64,000 bases of DNA from Rossellomorea aquimaris (GTDB lineage Bacteria > Bacillota > Bacilli > Bacillales > Bacillaceae_B): positions 3,744,001 to 3,808,000 of the forward strand of contig NZ_CP141595.1 in assembly GCF_035590735.1 (NCBI RefSeq), given 5' to 3'. This document shows positions 41,611 through 49,448 of the stretch, piece by piece (within the stretch, counting starts at the first letter, position 1; each line of letters opens with the position of its first letter). The notes under the pieces are model-generated. The model saw only the letters and a program-made list of their open reading frames with translations. It did no database searches and was not told the origin of the DNA. The position numbers and the translations under genes are program-made.

Positions 41611-43053
41611 TTAGCGGCCTCTTCTATTTGAGGAGGATTTGCTTTGGCTGTTTCTTTTTCTGCTGGAGTCGTTTCTTCTTTGGTTGCCAGAATCACCTGT
41701 TCTGGATTGTCTGCCTCTTGAGGGACTGGCTGAATCTCCTCCACGTCGGGATGATGATTCTTCCCTTCCCGATCGACGACTGCGTGACGAGTCACCACCA
41801 TCACTGTTACGAGACATGCCTCCACGTGGAGATCTTGCTTTTCGCTCTTTATTCGCTTGGATATTCTTTTCACGTCTATCCTTCGCACTTTCATTTGATC
41901 CCTTATGGACATTGGCGGTTTCCTCAGAAGGAGCGACCTCCACGACACGACGAGGCAATGAACGGCCAATGCCTTTTTCAATCATTTCCAAATCCTGCTT
42001 GTCCTTTAGTGCCACAAAGGTGATCGCAAGCCCGTCTTTACCGGCACGTCCTGTACGTCCGATTCTGTGAATGTAGCTTTCCACATCTTGAGGAATGTCA
42101 TAATTAAATACATGAGTGACGCCTTCCACATCCAGACCACGCGCTGCCACATCTGTTGCGATAAGAAGCTGAAGTTTCGCGTCCCTGAACTTCTTCATCA
42201 CTCCTTCTCGTTTCGCTTGAGACAGGTCACCATGCAGTTCGTCCACCAGGAATCCTTTCGCTTTCAGATCTCCCAGCAGCTTGCTGACCCTTCTTTTCGT
42301 CCGGCAGAAAATGATGCCTAAAAACGGCTGGACATCATGAATCGTTTGACTGAGGGCTTCTAATTTCTGACGATCCGTCGTTTCCACGATTTCCTGTTGA
42401 ATTTCCTGTACAATTTTTTCTTTTTCTCTAATCTGTACATTATGTGGATTGTTCATATAGCGCTTGCCGATCTTTCGGATATCCTTGGACATCGTCGCAG
42501 AAAACAGGGCAGTTTGACGGGTGAACGGCGTCTCGCGAATGATCGACTCGACTTCATCAAAAAACCCGATATGAAGCATTTGATCCGCTTCATCCAGCAC
42601 AAGGAACGAAACGTTTGAAAAGTCCACGGTCTCCCGACGAACGTGATCAAGTAAACGACCAGGTGTTCCAATCACGATATGAATCGCTTTATTCTTCAGT
42701 CGCTTGATCTGCTTCTCAACATCCTGGCCGCCGTACACAGCTAACACATTTATGTCATCTTCCGTAGAAGAAAGAATTTGATTTAATTCAGCCGTTACCT
42801 GAATCGCGAGCTCCCTCGTCGGAGTCACAATAAGAGATTGGATCTCATCTCTCAATGGATCAATTTTGGCAAGCATAGGCAGGAGAAAAGCCATCGTTTT
42901 TCCCGTTCCTGTCTGTGCCTGTCCGATCACGTCTTCACCATTTAATAACACAGGGATGGTTTCGATCTGGATCGGTGTTGGTTCTGTAATCGATTGTTCT
43001 TTTAACGCATTGACGTACTTAGGTTGTATTCCTAAGGAAGTAAAATCATTCAA
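41611..43053 (-). CDS. DEAD-box ATP-dependent RNA helicase
   Basis: An RNA helicase of about 480 residues. The order is Q motif PTPIQIETIP, AQTGTGKT (I), PTRELA (Ia), DEAD (II), SAT (III), then the helicase C domain with HRIGRTGRAG (VI). The C-terminal 100 residues are a disordered Arg/Ser/Gly-rich tail, as in CshA-type cold-shock helicases, and should bind RNA. I chose a TTG at 43051-43053 because AAAGAGGTGA lies seven bases before it and the protein then begins MNDFTSLG, as usual in the family. An upstream ATG (eight codons earlier) has no well-spaced site. Confidence 0.92.
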   Translation of the reverse strand: MNDFTSLGIQPKYVNALKEQSITEPTPIQIETIPVLLNGEDVIGQAQTGTGKTMAFLLPMLAKIDPLRDEIQSLIVTPTRELAIQVTAELNQILSSTEDDINVLAVYGGQDVEKQIKRLKNKAIHIVIGTPGRLLDHVRRETVDFSNVSFLVLDEADQMLHIGFFDEVESIIRETPFTRQTALFSATMSKDIRKIGKRYMNNPHNVQIREKEKIVQEIQQEIVETTDRQKLEALSQTIHDVQPFLGIIFCRTKRRVSKLLGDLKAKGFLVDELHGDLSQAKREGVMKKFRDAKLQLLIATDVAARGLDVEGVTHVFNYDIPQDVESYIHRIGRTGRAGKDGLAITFVALKDKQDLEMIEKGIGRSLPRRVVEVAPSEETANVHKGSNESAKDRREKNIQANKERKARSPRGGMSRNSDGGDSSRSRRSGREESSSRRGGDSASPSRGRQSRTGDSGNQRRNDSSRKRNSQSKSSSNRRGR

Positions 43054-43152
43054 TGGGGTCACCTCTTTGTACCCCATTATACCTTTAATCCTCTTTAGAA
43101 AATAGGGCGCTATGTTATAATGAAAAAATCGCAAAATGAAATGAGGAATATG

Positions 43153-43608
43153 ATGTTACCATTTGAAGATAAATTAACCATAATCGAAGAGTTCCCTGAA
43201 CTTTCACGGAAGGACGTTTCACTGAATCGGGTGAACTTCCACTTTGAAGAAAGTCTCTATGAAAAGACGACTGTGGTCTATCACCTGCACCCGAACGGAA
43301 ACGGTTTTGTTTATGCAGGCCGTCACCCAGAATATAAAGCAAATCCGAAAGGTCTGGTGAATATCCGCGATTTCAGTGATGACGAGCTCCGAAACATCAT
43401 CCGTGTGTCGATCGATCTTTTGGCAACGGAAATAGAAATCGTGCCTCCGGTCGAACAGATGTGGAAAGATTCTGAAGGGCATTCTCTCATGCTGATTGAA
43501 GAGGATGACCGCTGGAACATTTATGCCGGTGATAACTTGGAAGACAGCTTCGGCGGGTATGATGAAGCTGCGTTGTATTTGCGTGAGGAAGGGTTTCGCA
43601 GACGCTGA
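43153..43608 (+). CDS. Conserved hypothetical protein
   Basis: A protein of about 151 residues that I do not recognise. It has a beta-rich centre (VYHLHPNGNGFVYAGRHP), a helical NIRDFSDDELRNIIRVSIDLL and an acidic C-terminal region with WNIYAGDNLEDSFGGYDEAALYL. It has no membrane segment. The ATG at 43153 has GAGGA with the better spacing; ATGs at 43141 and 43150 are alternatives. It is divergent from the helicase gene and close to it. Confidence 0.75.
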   Translation: MLPFEDKLTIIEEFPELSRKDVSLNRVNFHFEESLYEKTTVVYHLHPNGNGFVYAGRHPEYKANPKGLVNIRDFSDDELRNIIRVSIDLLATEIEIVPPVEQMWKDSEGHSLMLIEEDDRWNIYAGDNLEDSFGGYDEAALYLREEGFRRR

Positions 43609-43635
43609 TAAGAGATAGCAACATGTTTTTCCTGA

Positions 43636-43670
43636 AAAAGGACGAATTCTTTATCGATTCGTCCTTTTTT
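43636..43670 (+). terminator. Terminator of the hypothetical gene
   Basis: GGACGAAT (43640-43647) pairs with ATTCGTCC (43657-43664), followed by TTTTTT. Confidence 0.93.
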
Positions 43671-43718
43671 GATGGATTTTGGCGCTGCATCCGTCATGGG
43701 GCAGCGTCCCCTGGTAAG

Positions 43719-43866
43719 AATCCAGGTGAAATGGTGATGAATCCGGCCGTTTTTTTGTGAGAATCCAACCGAAATGGTGACGAATCCGGCCGTTTTCTCT
43801 CATAATACATTCGGTTTTGCCTATAATCCAGCCGATTCCGGGAATAATCCGGCCATTTTAATTATA
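43719..43866. repeat. Degenerate tandem repeat, 21-bp period, seven units
   Basis: AATCC(A/G)(G/A)CCG-type units begin at 43719, 43740, 43762, 43783, 43804, 43825 and 43846. The spacing is 21 bp each time except one 22. The first 10 bases are conserved (best AATCCGGCCG) and the next 11 vary, often AT-rich. No gene is supported over 43671-44140; open frames that cross the array simply reflect the repeat's period being a multiple of three. Confidence 0.92.
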
Positions 43867-44140
43867 TTTCCAAATGCGACCCCAACTCTTATCCCCGCCT
43901 ACTGTCGATCGTCGTTTGGGCATATTCTCTGTTGCCCGAATAGGGTATATACGTGTATACCTCACCAAGAATCGCATGTACCCACTCTTAACAAATGGTG
44001 GCGTCCTAACGGTTTAATGCGGTAAACTCTAGCTATAAGTGACTATTGGCGAACATTATCTTAAGAAGGACCCCTGTCACCGTCATGTGGAATATTAAGT
44101 AAAAACTACTCAAACAGTAATTTATAGAGGAGTGTTGATA

Positions 44141-44677
44141 ATGAAAGTATTAGCCATTTTAGGGAGCACACGAAAAAACGGCAATTCAGAATACCTTGCA
44201 AAAAAAATCGTAGAAGGAACCGATCACACTGTCGTATCTCTCGCCGAGCTGCATATTGAACCGATCGAAGACTTAAGGCACTCAGAAGGGGGATTCTCTC
44301 CTGTCGATGATGATTACGAACAGCTCGTCCGATTAATAGAAGAGCATGACGTATTACTATTTGCCACTCCCCTTTATTGGTATGGAATGAGTGGCCCTAT
44401 GAAAAATTTCTTTGACCGCTGGAGTCAGTACTTGCGTGATGACCGCTTTAACTTAAAAGAAGAGCTTACGAAGAAAAAAGCATATGTAGTGATTACCGGT
44501 GGAAGCTCAGCAAAGATTAAAGGCCTCCCCCTGGTACAGCAGTTCAATTACATTTTTGAATTCGTCAATATGGAATTTGCGGACTATATGATTGGTGCCG
44601 GAGTGAAGCCCGGAGAGATCGAGAATGACGTAGCAGCACTTGAAAAAGCTGAGCATTGGAATGCATTATTTAAATGA
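44141..44677 (+). CDS. NADPH-dependent FMN reductase/flavodoxin-fold oxidoreductase
   Basis: A 178-residue flavoprotein of the flavodoxin-like NAD(P)H oxidoreductase family. The FMN phosphate loop GSTRKNGNSE begins at residue 8; ATPLYWYGMSGPMKNFFDRW (about 75-95) is the second signature. It probably reduces quinones, azo dyes or free FMN. GAGGAG lies eight bases before the ATG at 44141. A terminator follows directly. Confidence 0.9.
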   Translation: MKVLAILGSTRKNGNSEYLAKKIVEGTDHTVVSLAELHIEPIEDLRHSEGGFSPVDDDYEQLVRLIEEHDVLLFATPLYWYGMSGPMKNFFDRWSQYLRDDRFNLKEELTKKKAYVVITGGSSAKIKGLPLVQQFNYIFEFVNMEFADYMIGAGVKPGEIENDVAALEKAEHWNALFK

Positions 44678-44710
44678 GCGATGATCCCTTTTTAGGGGTC
44701 ATCTTTTTTT
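44678..44710 (+). terminator. Terminator of the flavodoxin-fold oxidoreductase gene
   Basis: GATGATCCC pairs with GGGGTCATC across TTTTTA and is followed by TTTTTTT. Confidence 0.92.
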
Positions 44711-44768
44711 TGTTAATGAGAACTAAATAAGGAAACATTATAATAAAATGCTTGATTGGAGGAGCTTT

Positions 44769-45054
44769 ATGGATTTCCCGACGATTCACACAAATTTCTG
44801 GGATGCGGTCATCGCGATACCCATCCTGATCATCCTGACCCAACTCATTAAAATTTCCTTCAAACCCCCTGCCTTTTTAGCCAAATATTGCCGTTATTTT
44901 AGGCTTGATAATATCCATTTTCATCAGTCACAGAGGGCATCTGGCAACGGGAATCTTCATGGGGTTCTTTTATGGATACGCTGCGATTGGGAATTATGCT
45001 TCTTTGAAGACTTCGGTGTTGACTTTTCGGGGGGAGAAGGAGGATGCTCCATGA
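44769..45054 (+). pseudogene. Small membrane protein (holin-like), frameshifted
   Basis: The frame starting at ATG 44769 (RBS GGAGGAGC) encodes MDFPTIHTNFWDAVIAIPIL then a hydrophobic ILTQLIKI segment, and goes out of phase near 44883-44887. The neighbouring frame continues with IAVILGLIISIFISHRGHLA and GIFMGFFYGYAAIGNYASLK and stops at 45052-45054. Removing one T restores a protein of about 94 residues with two or three membrane segments. Size and topology resemble holins, but I do not recognise it. Its end overlaps the convergent NERD gene by 98 bases. Confidence 0.75.
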
Positions 45055-46015
45055 GAGGTGTTAAGTCGTATCTTTTGTTCCTTGTCGACCCTGTGGTTGG
45101 AAGGTTCATTCTCTTTAACATTTTACGTGTCGCTGACTCGGACTCCAACTTTAAGAACTCCCTAGCTTCCCTGTTTGTAATAGTAGAACCCATAAGGTAA
45201 GCATAATCTCGTAACGAAGACATATGAGCATCCTTTTGTACTGTTCTACATGTTCTGCACCTCCAAGTACCACCCATTCTCTCCATCGTTGCAGCTTCAC
45301 ACTCAACACAATAGACACCACATATAATATCTGAATGCGCAACGTTAAATTGTTGAAGAACATCATACGTTTGAGGTGTATGGTGCTTAAGAAGAAGCTT
45401 TGTAATTTTGGAAAATTCTTTAGGAGTTAAAGAGGGGATTGGATAAAAATGTGTATAGCTTTCAATTTTGAAGGGGAGCTTCGCACTTCTTACTAGTCTT
45501 TGAAACACATGCTGATCTTCCGGAGAATTTTTAATATGAGTGTGAGGGTTCGACAGGACTACAAGGTGCTCGATCGGTATTCGAGGACATTTATTTTCAA
45601 CTAACCATCTCTCAAGCTCCACCTTCTGCCTGTACGCTTGCAAGATTGGATCTGGAAAGACTTCCGTTTTACCGTTCAAAGTTCGAATCATTTGATTGAA
45701 GTTTGTATCGATATAGATATCTCCAGCAATGTTTTTCACTTCTAAAATAAGGATAAAATGTCTGTGCAGGATTAACGTATCGATTTGAAAAATGGATGAC
45801 TTGTTTTGTAGGCGAAGATCGTGAAGGATAACATACTCTTTATCAGGAAGATTGTTTAAATAATAGTCTAATGATAACTCACCACTATAGCCAGCTTTGA
45901 ATTTACCTAGTTGAGACTCTATTTCAAGTCTTCTCACAAAGTATTTTGACAATCTCCTTAAGAGGGCTTCAAGCTTTGAGATAATAACAGGGGGTTGATG
46001 TTCTTTTCCGATCAA
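44957..46015 (-). CDS. NERD-domain protein with zinc ribbon (putative nuclease)
   Basis: A 352-residue protein. The NERD domain spans about residues 40-150: GYSGELSLDYYL (first acidic residue), SSIFQIDTLIL (Asp) and ILILEVKN (ExK), a PD-(D/E)XK-like nuclease core. A C4 zinc ribbon CVECEAATMERMGGTWRCRTC lies near 230-255, then a C-terminal helix-turn-helix-like segment with LKRMNLPTTGSTRNKRYDL. The substrate and role are unknown; NERD proteins are often linked to DNA processing. The start is TTG with AAAGGAGTGA upstream. The last 30 residues read antisense through the membrane pseudogene and are Pro/Ser/Lys-rich. A 21-bp repeat array lies just before it. Confidence 0.85.
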   Translation of the reverse strand: MIGKEHQPPVIISKLEALLRRLSKYFVRRLEIESQLGKFKAGYSGELSLDYYLNNLPDKEYVILHDLRLQNKSSIFQIDTLILHRHFILILEVKNIAGDIYIDTNFNQMIRTLNGKTEVFPDPILQAYRQKVELERWLVENKCPRIPIEHLVVLSNPHTHIKNSPEDQHVFQRLVRSAKLPFKIESYTHFYPIPSLTPKEFSKITKLLLKHHTPQTYDVLQQFNVAHSDIICGVYCVECEAATMERMGGTWRCRTCRTVQKDAHMSSLRDYAYLMGSTITNREAREFLKLESESATRKMLKRMNLPTTGSTRNKRYDLTPLMEHPPSPPEKSTPKSSKKHNSQSQRIHKRTP

Positions 46016-46077
46016 AAGATCACTCCTTTAGGTGAATGGGAAGAGTTTCAGTGGGTGACTGAGGTGCTGTTGAAAAA

Positions 46078-46285
46078 GATCCAGCCGTTTTAGGAGAACG
46101 ACGCCGTTTTTGAAGGAATTTGAGCAGTTTATGAGGTTGGCCAAGTCCTTCAGGAGATTAATCCAGCCGTTTTCCCGAAAAATCCAGCCATTTTTGATGA
46201 AAATCCGGCCGAAACGTTGATGAATCCAGCCGTTTTTAAAAGTAATCCGGCCGAAATCACGAAAAATCCAGCCACTTACCAAATT
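46078..46285. repeat. Degenerate tandem repeat, 21-bp period, about ten units
   Basis: AATCC(A/G)GCCG units begin at 46160, 46181, 46202, 46223, 46244 and 46265, an exact 21-bp step. More decayed units are at 46078, 46099, 46120 and 46141. The variable half is often TTTTNNNGAA-like. It fills the space between the NERD gene start and ohrR and holds no supported gene; a 108-codon frame across it is an artefact of the period. Confidence 0.93.
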
Positions 46286-46321
46286 ATAACAAATACACAA
46301 CCATGATTCTACAATTTTCTC

Positions 46322-46346
46322 AAAAAAAAGATGACCAAAGTCATCC
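46322..46346 (-). terminator. Terminator of ohrR
   Basis: GATGAC pairs with GTCATC across TTTG on the minus strand, followed by eight T. It lies directly after the ohrR stop. Confidence 0.82.
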
Positions 46347-46787
46347 CTACTCACTTCTCTTCCCTTGCAGTCTTCCCAATATCGTCGTCAATGTCTGATC
46401 CAACCGCTCCAACTCTTCCCCATCCATCTCTAATCGCTCGATCAACCGAGTCGGAACACAAGCAGCTTTTTCTTTCATCGCTTCTCCTTTTTTTGTAAGA
46501 GAAATCACGACGCTCCGTTCATCTTCAACAGATCGGTGACGATCGACGAGTCCGTTCGATTCCATTCTTTTCAGCATCGGAGTTAACGTTCCCGAATCTA
46601 AGAACAATTTCCGACCCAATTCTTTTACAGATACCGTTCCATCTTCCCAAAGCACTAACAATGCAAGGTATTGCGGATAAGTCACACCGATTTCTTCAAG
46701 CAGCCCGCGATATAACTTGGTAATCTCCCGCTCTGCTGTATAAATCTTAAAACATATTTGATTCTCTAATAATAATGGATCTTTCAT
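46347..46787 (-). CDS. ohrR: Organic hydroperoxide resistance regulator OhrR
   Basis: A 146-residue MarR-family repressor, one-cysteine type. The sensing residue is Cys12 in LENQICFKIY, matching Cys15 of B. subtilis OhrR. The winged helix reads FLDSGTLTPMLKRMESNGLVDR with the DERS wing. Organic peroxides oxidise the cysteine and release the operator. It is divergent from ohr, and the shared intergenic region carries a perfect 8-2-8 palindrome. Confidence 0.95.
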   Translation of the reverse strand: MKDPLLLENQICFKIYTAEREITKLYRGLLEEIGVTYPQYLALLVLWEDGTVSVKELGRKLFLDSGTLTPMLKRMESNGLVDRHRSVEDERSVVISLTKKGEAMKEKAACVPTRLIERLEMDGEELERLDQTLTTILGRLQGKRSE

Positions 46788-46871
46788 ACATGCGGATTCC
46801 TTTCTTGAACATACTAATTGAGATTATCATACAAAAAAAGATAGCAATTATCAAATTCAATTGCACAAAAC

Positions 46872-46889
46872 TTAATTGTTGACAATTAA
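46872..46889. promoter_or_regulatory. OhrR operator overlapping the ohr -35
   Basis: TTAATTGT (46872-46879) and ACAATTAA (46882-46889) form a perfect palindrome with a two-base centre, fitting OhrR sites. It overlaps the TTGACA of the ohr promoter. A related imperfect palindrome ATTGCGCACAAT lies at about 46925-46936. Confidence 0.82.
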
Positions 46890-46907
46890 AAGCAGAACCA
46901 TTATTAT
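46879..46907 (+). promoter_or_regulatory. Promoter of ohr
   Basis: TTGACA (46879-46884), a 17-base spacer and TATTAT (46902-46907), a near-ideal SigA promoter overlapped by the OhrR operator. Confidence 0.88.
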
Positions 46908-46963
46908 TGGTTTTGTAATATTAAATTGCGCACAATCAAAAAGACAAATGAGGAGTGAAAGAA

Positions 46964-47386
46964 ATGGAAGCATTATACACAGCAAAAGCAACAGCAACAG
47001 GTGGACGTGCCGGAAAAGTAACTAGCAGTGACGGAGTATTGGATGTCGCATTGGCAATGCCCAAATCACTTGGAGGTTCCGGAGCAGAAGGAGCAACGAA
47101 TCCTGAGCAACTATTCGCAGCTGGATATGCGGCTTGTTTCGATAGCGCTCTTAACTTAGTGGCCCGTCAAGAAAAGAAAAAGATTGAATCGAAAGTAGCA
47201 GCTGAAGTTTCCCTTGGTAAAGATACAGATGGTGGATTCAAACTCGGCGTTGTGTTAACAGTAGCAGTAAGTGGTGTTGAATTAGATGAAGCGAAGCAAT
47301 TAGTCGAAAAGGCACACGGAGTATGCCCATACTCTAAAGCAACGAGTGGCAATATCGAGGTTGAAGTAAATACTGAATTACTATAA
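46964..47386 (+). CDS. ohr: Organic hydroperoxide resistance protein Ohr
   Basis: A 140-residue OsmC/Ohr peroxidase that reduces organic hydroperoxides to alcohols. The two catalytic cysteines are Cys58 in GYAACFDSAL and Cys121 in GVCPYSKAT; Arg15 in GGRAGKV is the conserved active-site arginine. GAGGAG lies eight bases before the ATG at 46964. It is divergent from its regulator ohrR and has its own terminator. Confidence 0.96.
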   Translation: MEALYTAKATATGGRAGKVTSSDGVLDVALAMPKSLGGSGAEGATNPEQLFAAGYAACFDSALNLVARQEKKKIESKVAAEVSLGKDTDGGFKLGVVLTVAVSGVELDEAKQLVEKAHGVCPYSKATSGNIEVEVNTELL

Positions 47387-47392
47387 ATAATC

Positions 47393-47427
47393 GTGGATAG
47401 GCATTTATTTGCCTATCCACTTTTTTA
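47393..47427 (+). terminator. Terminator of ohr
   Basis: GTGGATAGGCA pairs with TGCCTATCCAC across TTTATT, followed by TTTTTT. Confidence 0.95.
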
Positions 47428-47521
47428 TACAAAAACGAACATTTGTTCTTGTTTCATTCCAACGGTTTGGACTATAATAAAGATGTATTAAAATTCATTA
47501 CATACGAACTGGAGTGGAGAA

Positions 47522-47935
47522 ATGATGAAACATCAGGCTGCACCTTATTTTAGTTTTAGTGGCGATGCAAAAGAAGCATTAGACTATTACAAAGAAGTGT
47601 TTGAAGGAGAAGTATTGGCAGTTCAGACTTTTGGTGAGGCTGATTACCCAAGTCCACCGGAAATCGCTGATCAAATCATGCATGCTCACTTTAAAAAAGG
47701 AGAGCTTTCCTTTATGATGTCAGATAGCTTTCCCGGTCATCAGCCAACAGTAGGAAACAATATATCCCTTGTCCTTGAGCTGGAAAGTGAAGGGAAAATT
47801 GACAGTTATTATCGTCGCTTAACTGAAAAAGGAACCATACTAATGGAACTTCAAGACACGTTCTGGGGCGCTAAATATGCAAAGGTGAAAGATCCTTATG
47901 GCATCAATTGGGACTTGAATTACACGAAGAAATAA
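47522..47935 (+). CDS. VOC family protein (PhnB/glyoxalase-like)
   Basis: A 137-residue VOC-fold protein: PYFSFSGDAKEALDYYKEVFEGEV at the start, an IADQIMHAHFKKGELSFMMSD metal-binding-type strand, and WGAKYAKVKDPYGINWDLNY at the end. It belongs to the PhnB-like group whose members are small metal-dependent or metal-lost proteins of unclear function. RBS GGAGTGGAGAA precedes the ATG. Confidence 0.88.
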   Translation: MMKHQAAPYFSFSGDAKEALDYYKEVFEGEVLAVQTFGEADYPSPPEIADQIMHAHFKKGELSFMMSDSFPGHQPTVGNNISLVLELESEGKIDSYYRRLTEKGTILMELQDTFWGAKYAKVKDPYGINWDLNYTKK

Positions 47936-47941
47936 ACCAGC

Positions 47942-47990
47942 GGCAACTGCATCTTCACCCTGCATGATCCATGCAGTAGCCGTTTTTCCA
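47942..47990 (+). terminator. Probable terminator of the VOC gene
   Basis: GGCAACTGCAT pairs with ATGCAGTAGCC, with the loop itself able to form a smaller TGCATG hairpin, followed by GTTTTT. The remainder of 47991-48223 holds no gene. Confidence 0.65.
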
Positions 47991-48223
47991 CGTTTATACT
48001 GATACATTTCGATTGAATTCCTTCCGATTAAACAACGTCATACCTCGATCTCCTTTATTCAAATAAATTTAATATACCAAATCTCACTATGATAATGATG
48101 ATGCCCCCACCAAGACACCAAGTTACAAAACAGTAACGATTAAATATATGTTTTATCCAAGACTGTTTAAGGGAATGGAATATGAACATTATTTAAATAT
48201 CGATACTTATTGGGGGAACCAAA

Positions 48224-49414
48224 ATGGATCTGCATAACGGCCGCTTATATTGGCCAACTACATTAAAAGATAAAAAGAGAAATTTTGATAAACATTATGA
48301 TGTAGCCATTATCGGGGGAGGTATGTCCGGGGCATTATGCGCCTATTCACTTACCGAAGCGGGTTTGGACGTTGCAATCATTGAAAAACGGAGAATGGCT
48401 TCAGGGAGTTCAGCTGCCAATACTGGTTTACTGCAATTTTCCAACGATATCATGCTCCATGATCTGATTAATCAAATTGGAGAACAGAAAGCTGTCCGTT
48501 TTTATAAACTGTGTCTTGAAGCGATCGAAAGCCTTGAAAAAGTCGCTATGAATTTACCGGTGTCTCCCGAATTCATCCGGAGGAAGAGCATCTACTATGC
48601 CAGTACTACCCGCCATGTATCAAAGCTGAAAAAAGAATACAAGATATTGAAGGAACATGGCTTTCCAGTAGAATATTGGTCCAAGAAAGAAATCAAACAG
48701 CGTTTGCCCTTTTCGAAACCGGGAGCATTGATCACCAATGGAGATGCCGAAGTAAATCCATACCGTTTTGTGAACGGTATCATTGACTATTTAAAGGCTG
48801 GTCAAAAGACAACCATATTTGAAAATCTTGAAGCCCTGCGGATAGAAGAGGATGCTGCCGGTGTCAACGTTCATACTTCTGAAGGCATTATTCAGGCATC
48901 ACACCTGGTTCACGCAACTGGATATGAAACTCCTCCTATCGATAAGGAAATAGGCACTGATATCAATCGCTCTTATGCCATAGCCACTGAGCCCATTGAA
49001 GATTTATCCAACTGGCATGAACGTGCTCTCATCTGGGAGACGAAACGCCCCTACTTATATATGCGCACTACAGTGGATAATCGAATCATTGCAGGGGGCT
49101 TGGATGAAGATCCTCCAGAGGCACCTCAGAATGAGAAGAAAATTGAAAAAAGGGGAAAACAAATTGAGAAAGAGGTTCAAAAACTATTTCCCGACCTGGA
49201 TATCAAAATGGACTATGCATGGGGAGCAAGCTTTGGAGAATCATTGGACAACCTCCCTTATATCGGAAAGCACCCTGAAAAAGAACGAACATATTACTTA
49301 TTAGGCTACGGTGGAAACGGCACGGTATATAGTATGCTCGGGTCTAACATCCTCCGTGACCTCATCTTAAACCGTCCAAACCAAGACGCAGACATCGTTA
49401 AATTAGACAGGTGA
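48224..49414 (+). CDS. FAD-dependent oxidoreductase (DAO family)
   Basis: A 396-residue D-amino-acid-oxidase-type flavoprotein. The dinucleotide site YDVAIIGGGMSGALCAYSL starts near 25, SGSSAANTGLLQ follows, and the C-terminal AWGASFGESLDNLPYIGKHP plus LLGYGGNGTVYSMLG holds the FAD end motif. It should oxidise a secondary or primary amine of unknown identity. RBS TGGGGGAA precedes the ATG. Confidence 0.9.
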   Translation: MDLHNGRLYWPTTLKDKKRNFDKHYDVAIIGGGMSGALCAYSLTEAGLDVAIIEKRRMASGSSAANTGLLQFSNDIMLHDLINQIGEQKAVRFYKLCLEAIESLEKVAMNLPVSPEFIRRKSIYYASTTRHVSKLKKEYKILKEHGFPVEYWSKKEIKQRLPFSKPGALITNGDAEVNPYRFVNGIIDYLKAGQKTTIFENLEALRIEEDAAGVNVHTSEGIIQASHLVHATGYETPPIDKEIGTDINRSYAIATEPIEDLSNWHERALIWETKRPYLYMRTTVDNRIIAGGLDEDPPEAPQNEKKIEKRGKQIEKEVQKLFPDLDIKMDYAWGASFGESLDNLPYIGKHPEKERTYYLLGYGGNGTVYSMLGSNILRDLILNRPNQDADIVKLDR

Positions 49415-49417
49415 TAA

Positions 49418-49448
49418 TGAGGAACGGACCTTTAAAGGTCCGTTCCTC
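49418..49448. terminator. GGAACGGACC hairpin shared by two convergent genes
   Basis: GAGGAACGGACC pairs with GGTCCGTTCCTC across TTTAAA, a variant of the GGGACGGACCT element. The stop codon of the Crp/Fnr gene (49432-49434) lies in the loop, so that gene's last residues are encoded by the element. Confidence 0.82.

Noticed and set aside
41595..41981. A 128-codon frame within the helicase C-terminal tail
   Set aside because: It is a shadow of the Arg/Ser/Gly-rich helicase tail in another frame.
43719..46285. CRISPR arrays
   Set aside because: The units are only 20-21 bp in total, the conserved part is about 10 bp and degenerate, no true spacers of 30 bp or more exist, and no cas genes are nearby.
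46028..46354. A 108-codon frame encoding GWI repeats
   Set aside because: It is the translation of the 21-bp repeat array, whose period is a multiple of three, and has no RBS.
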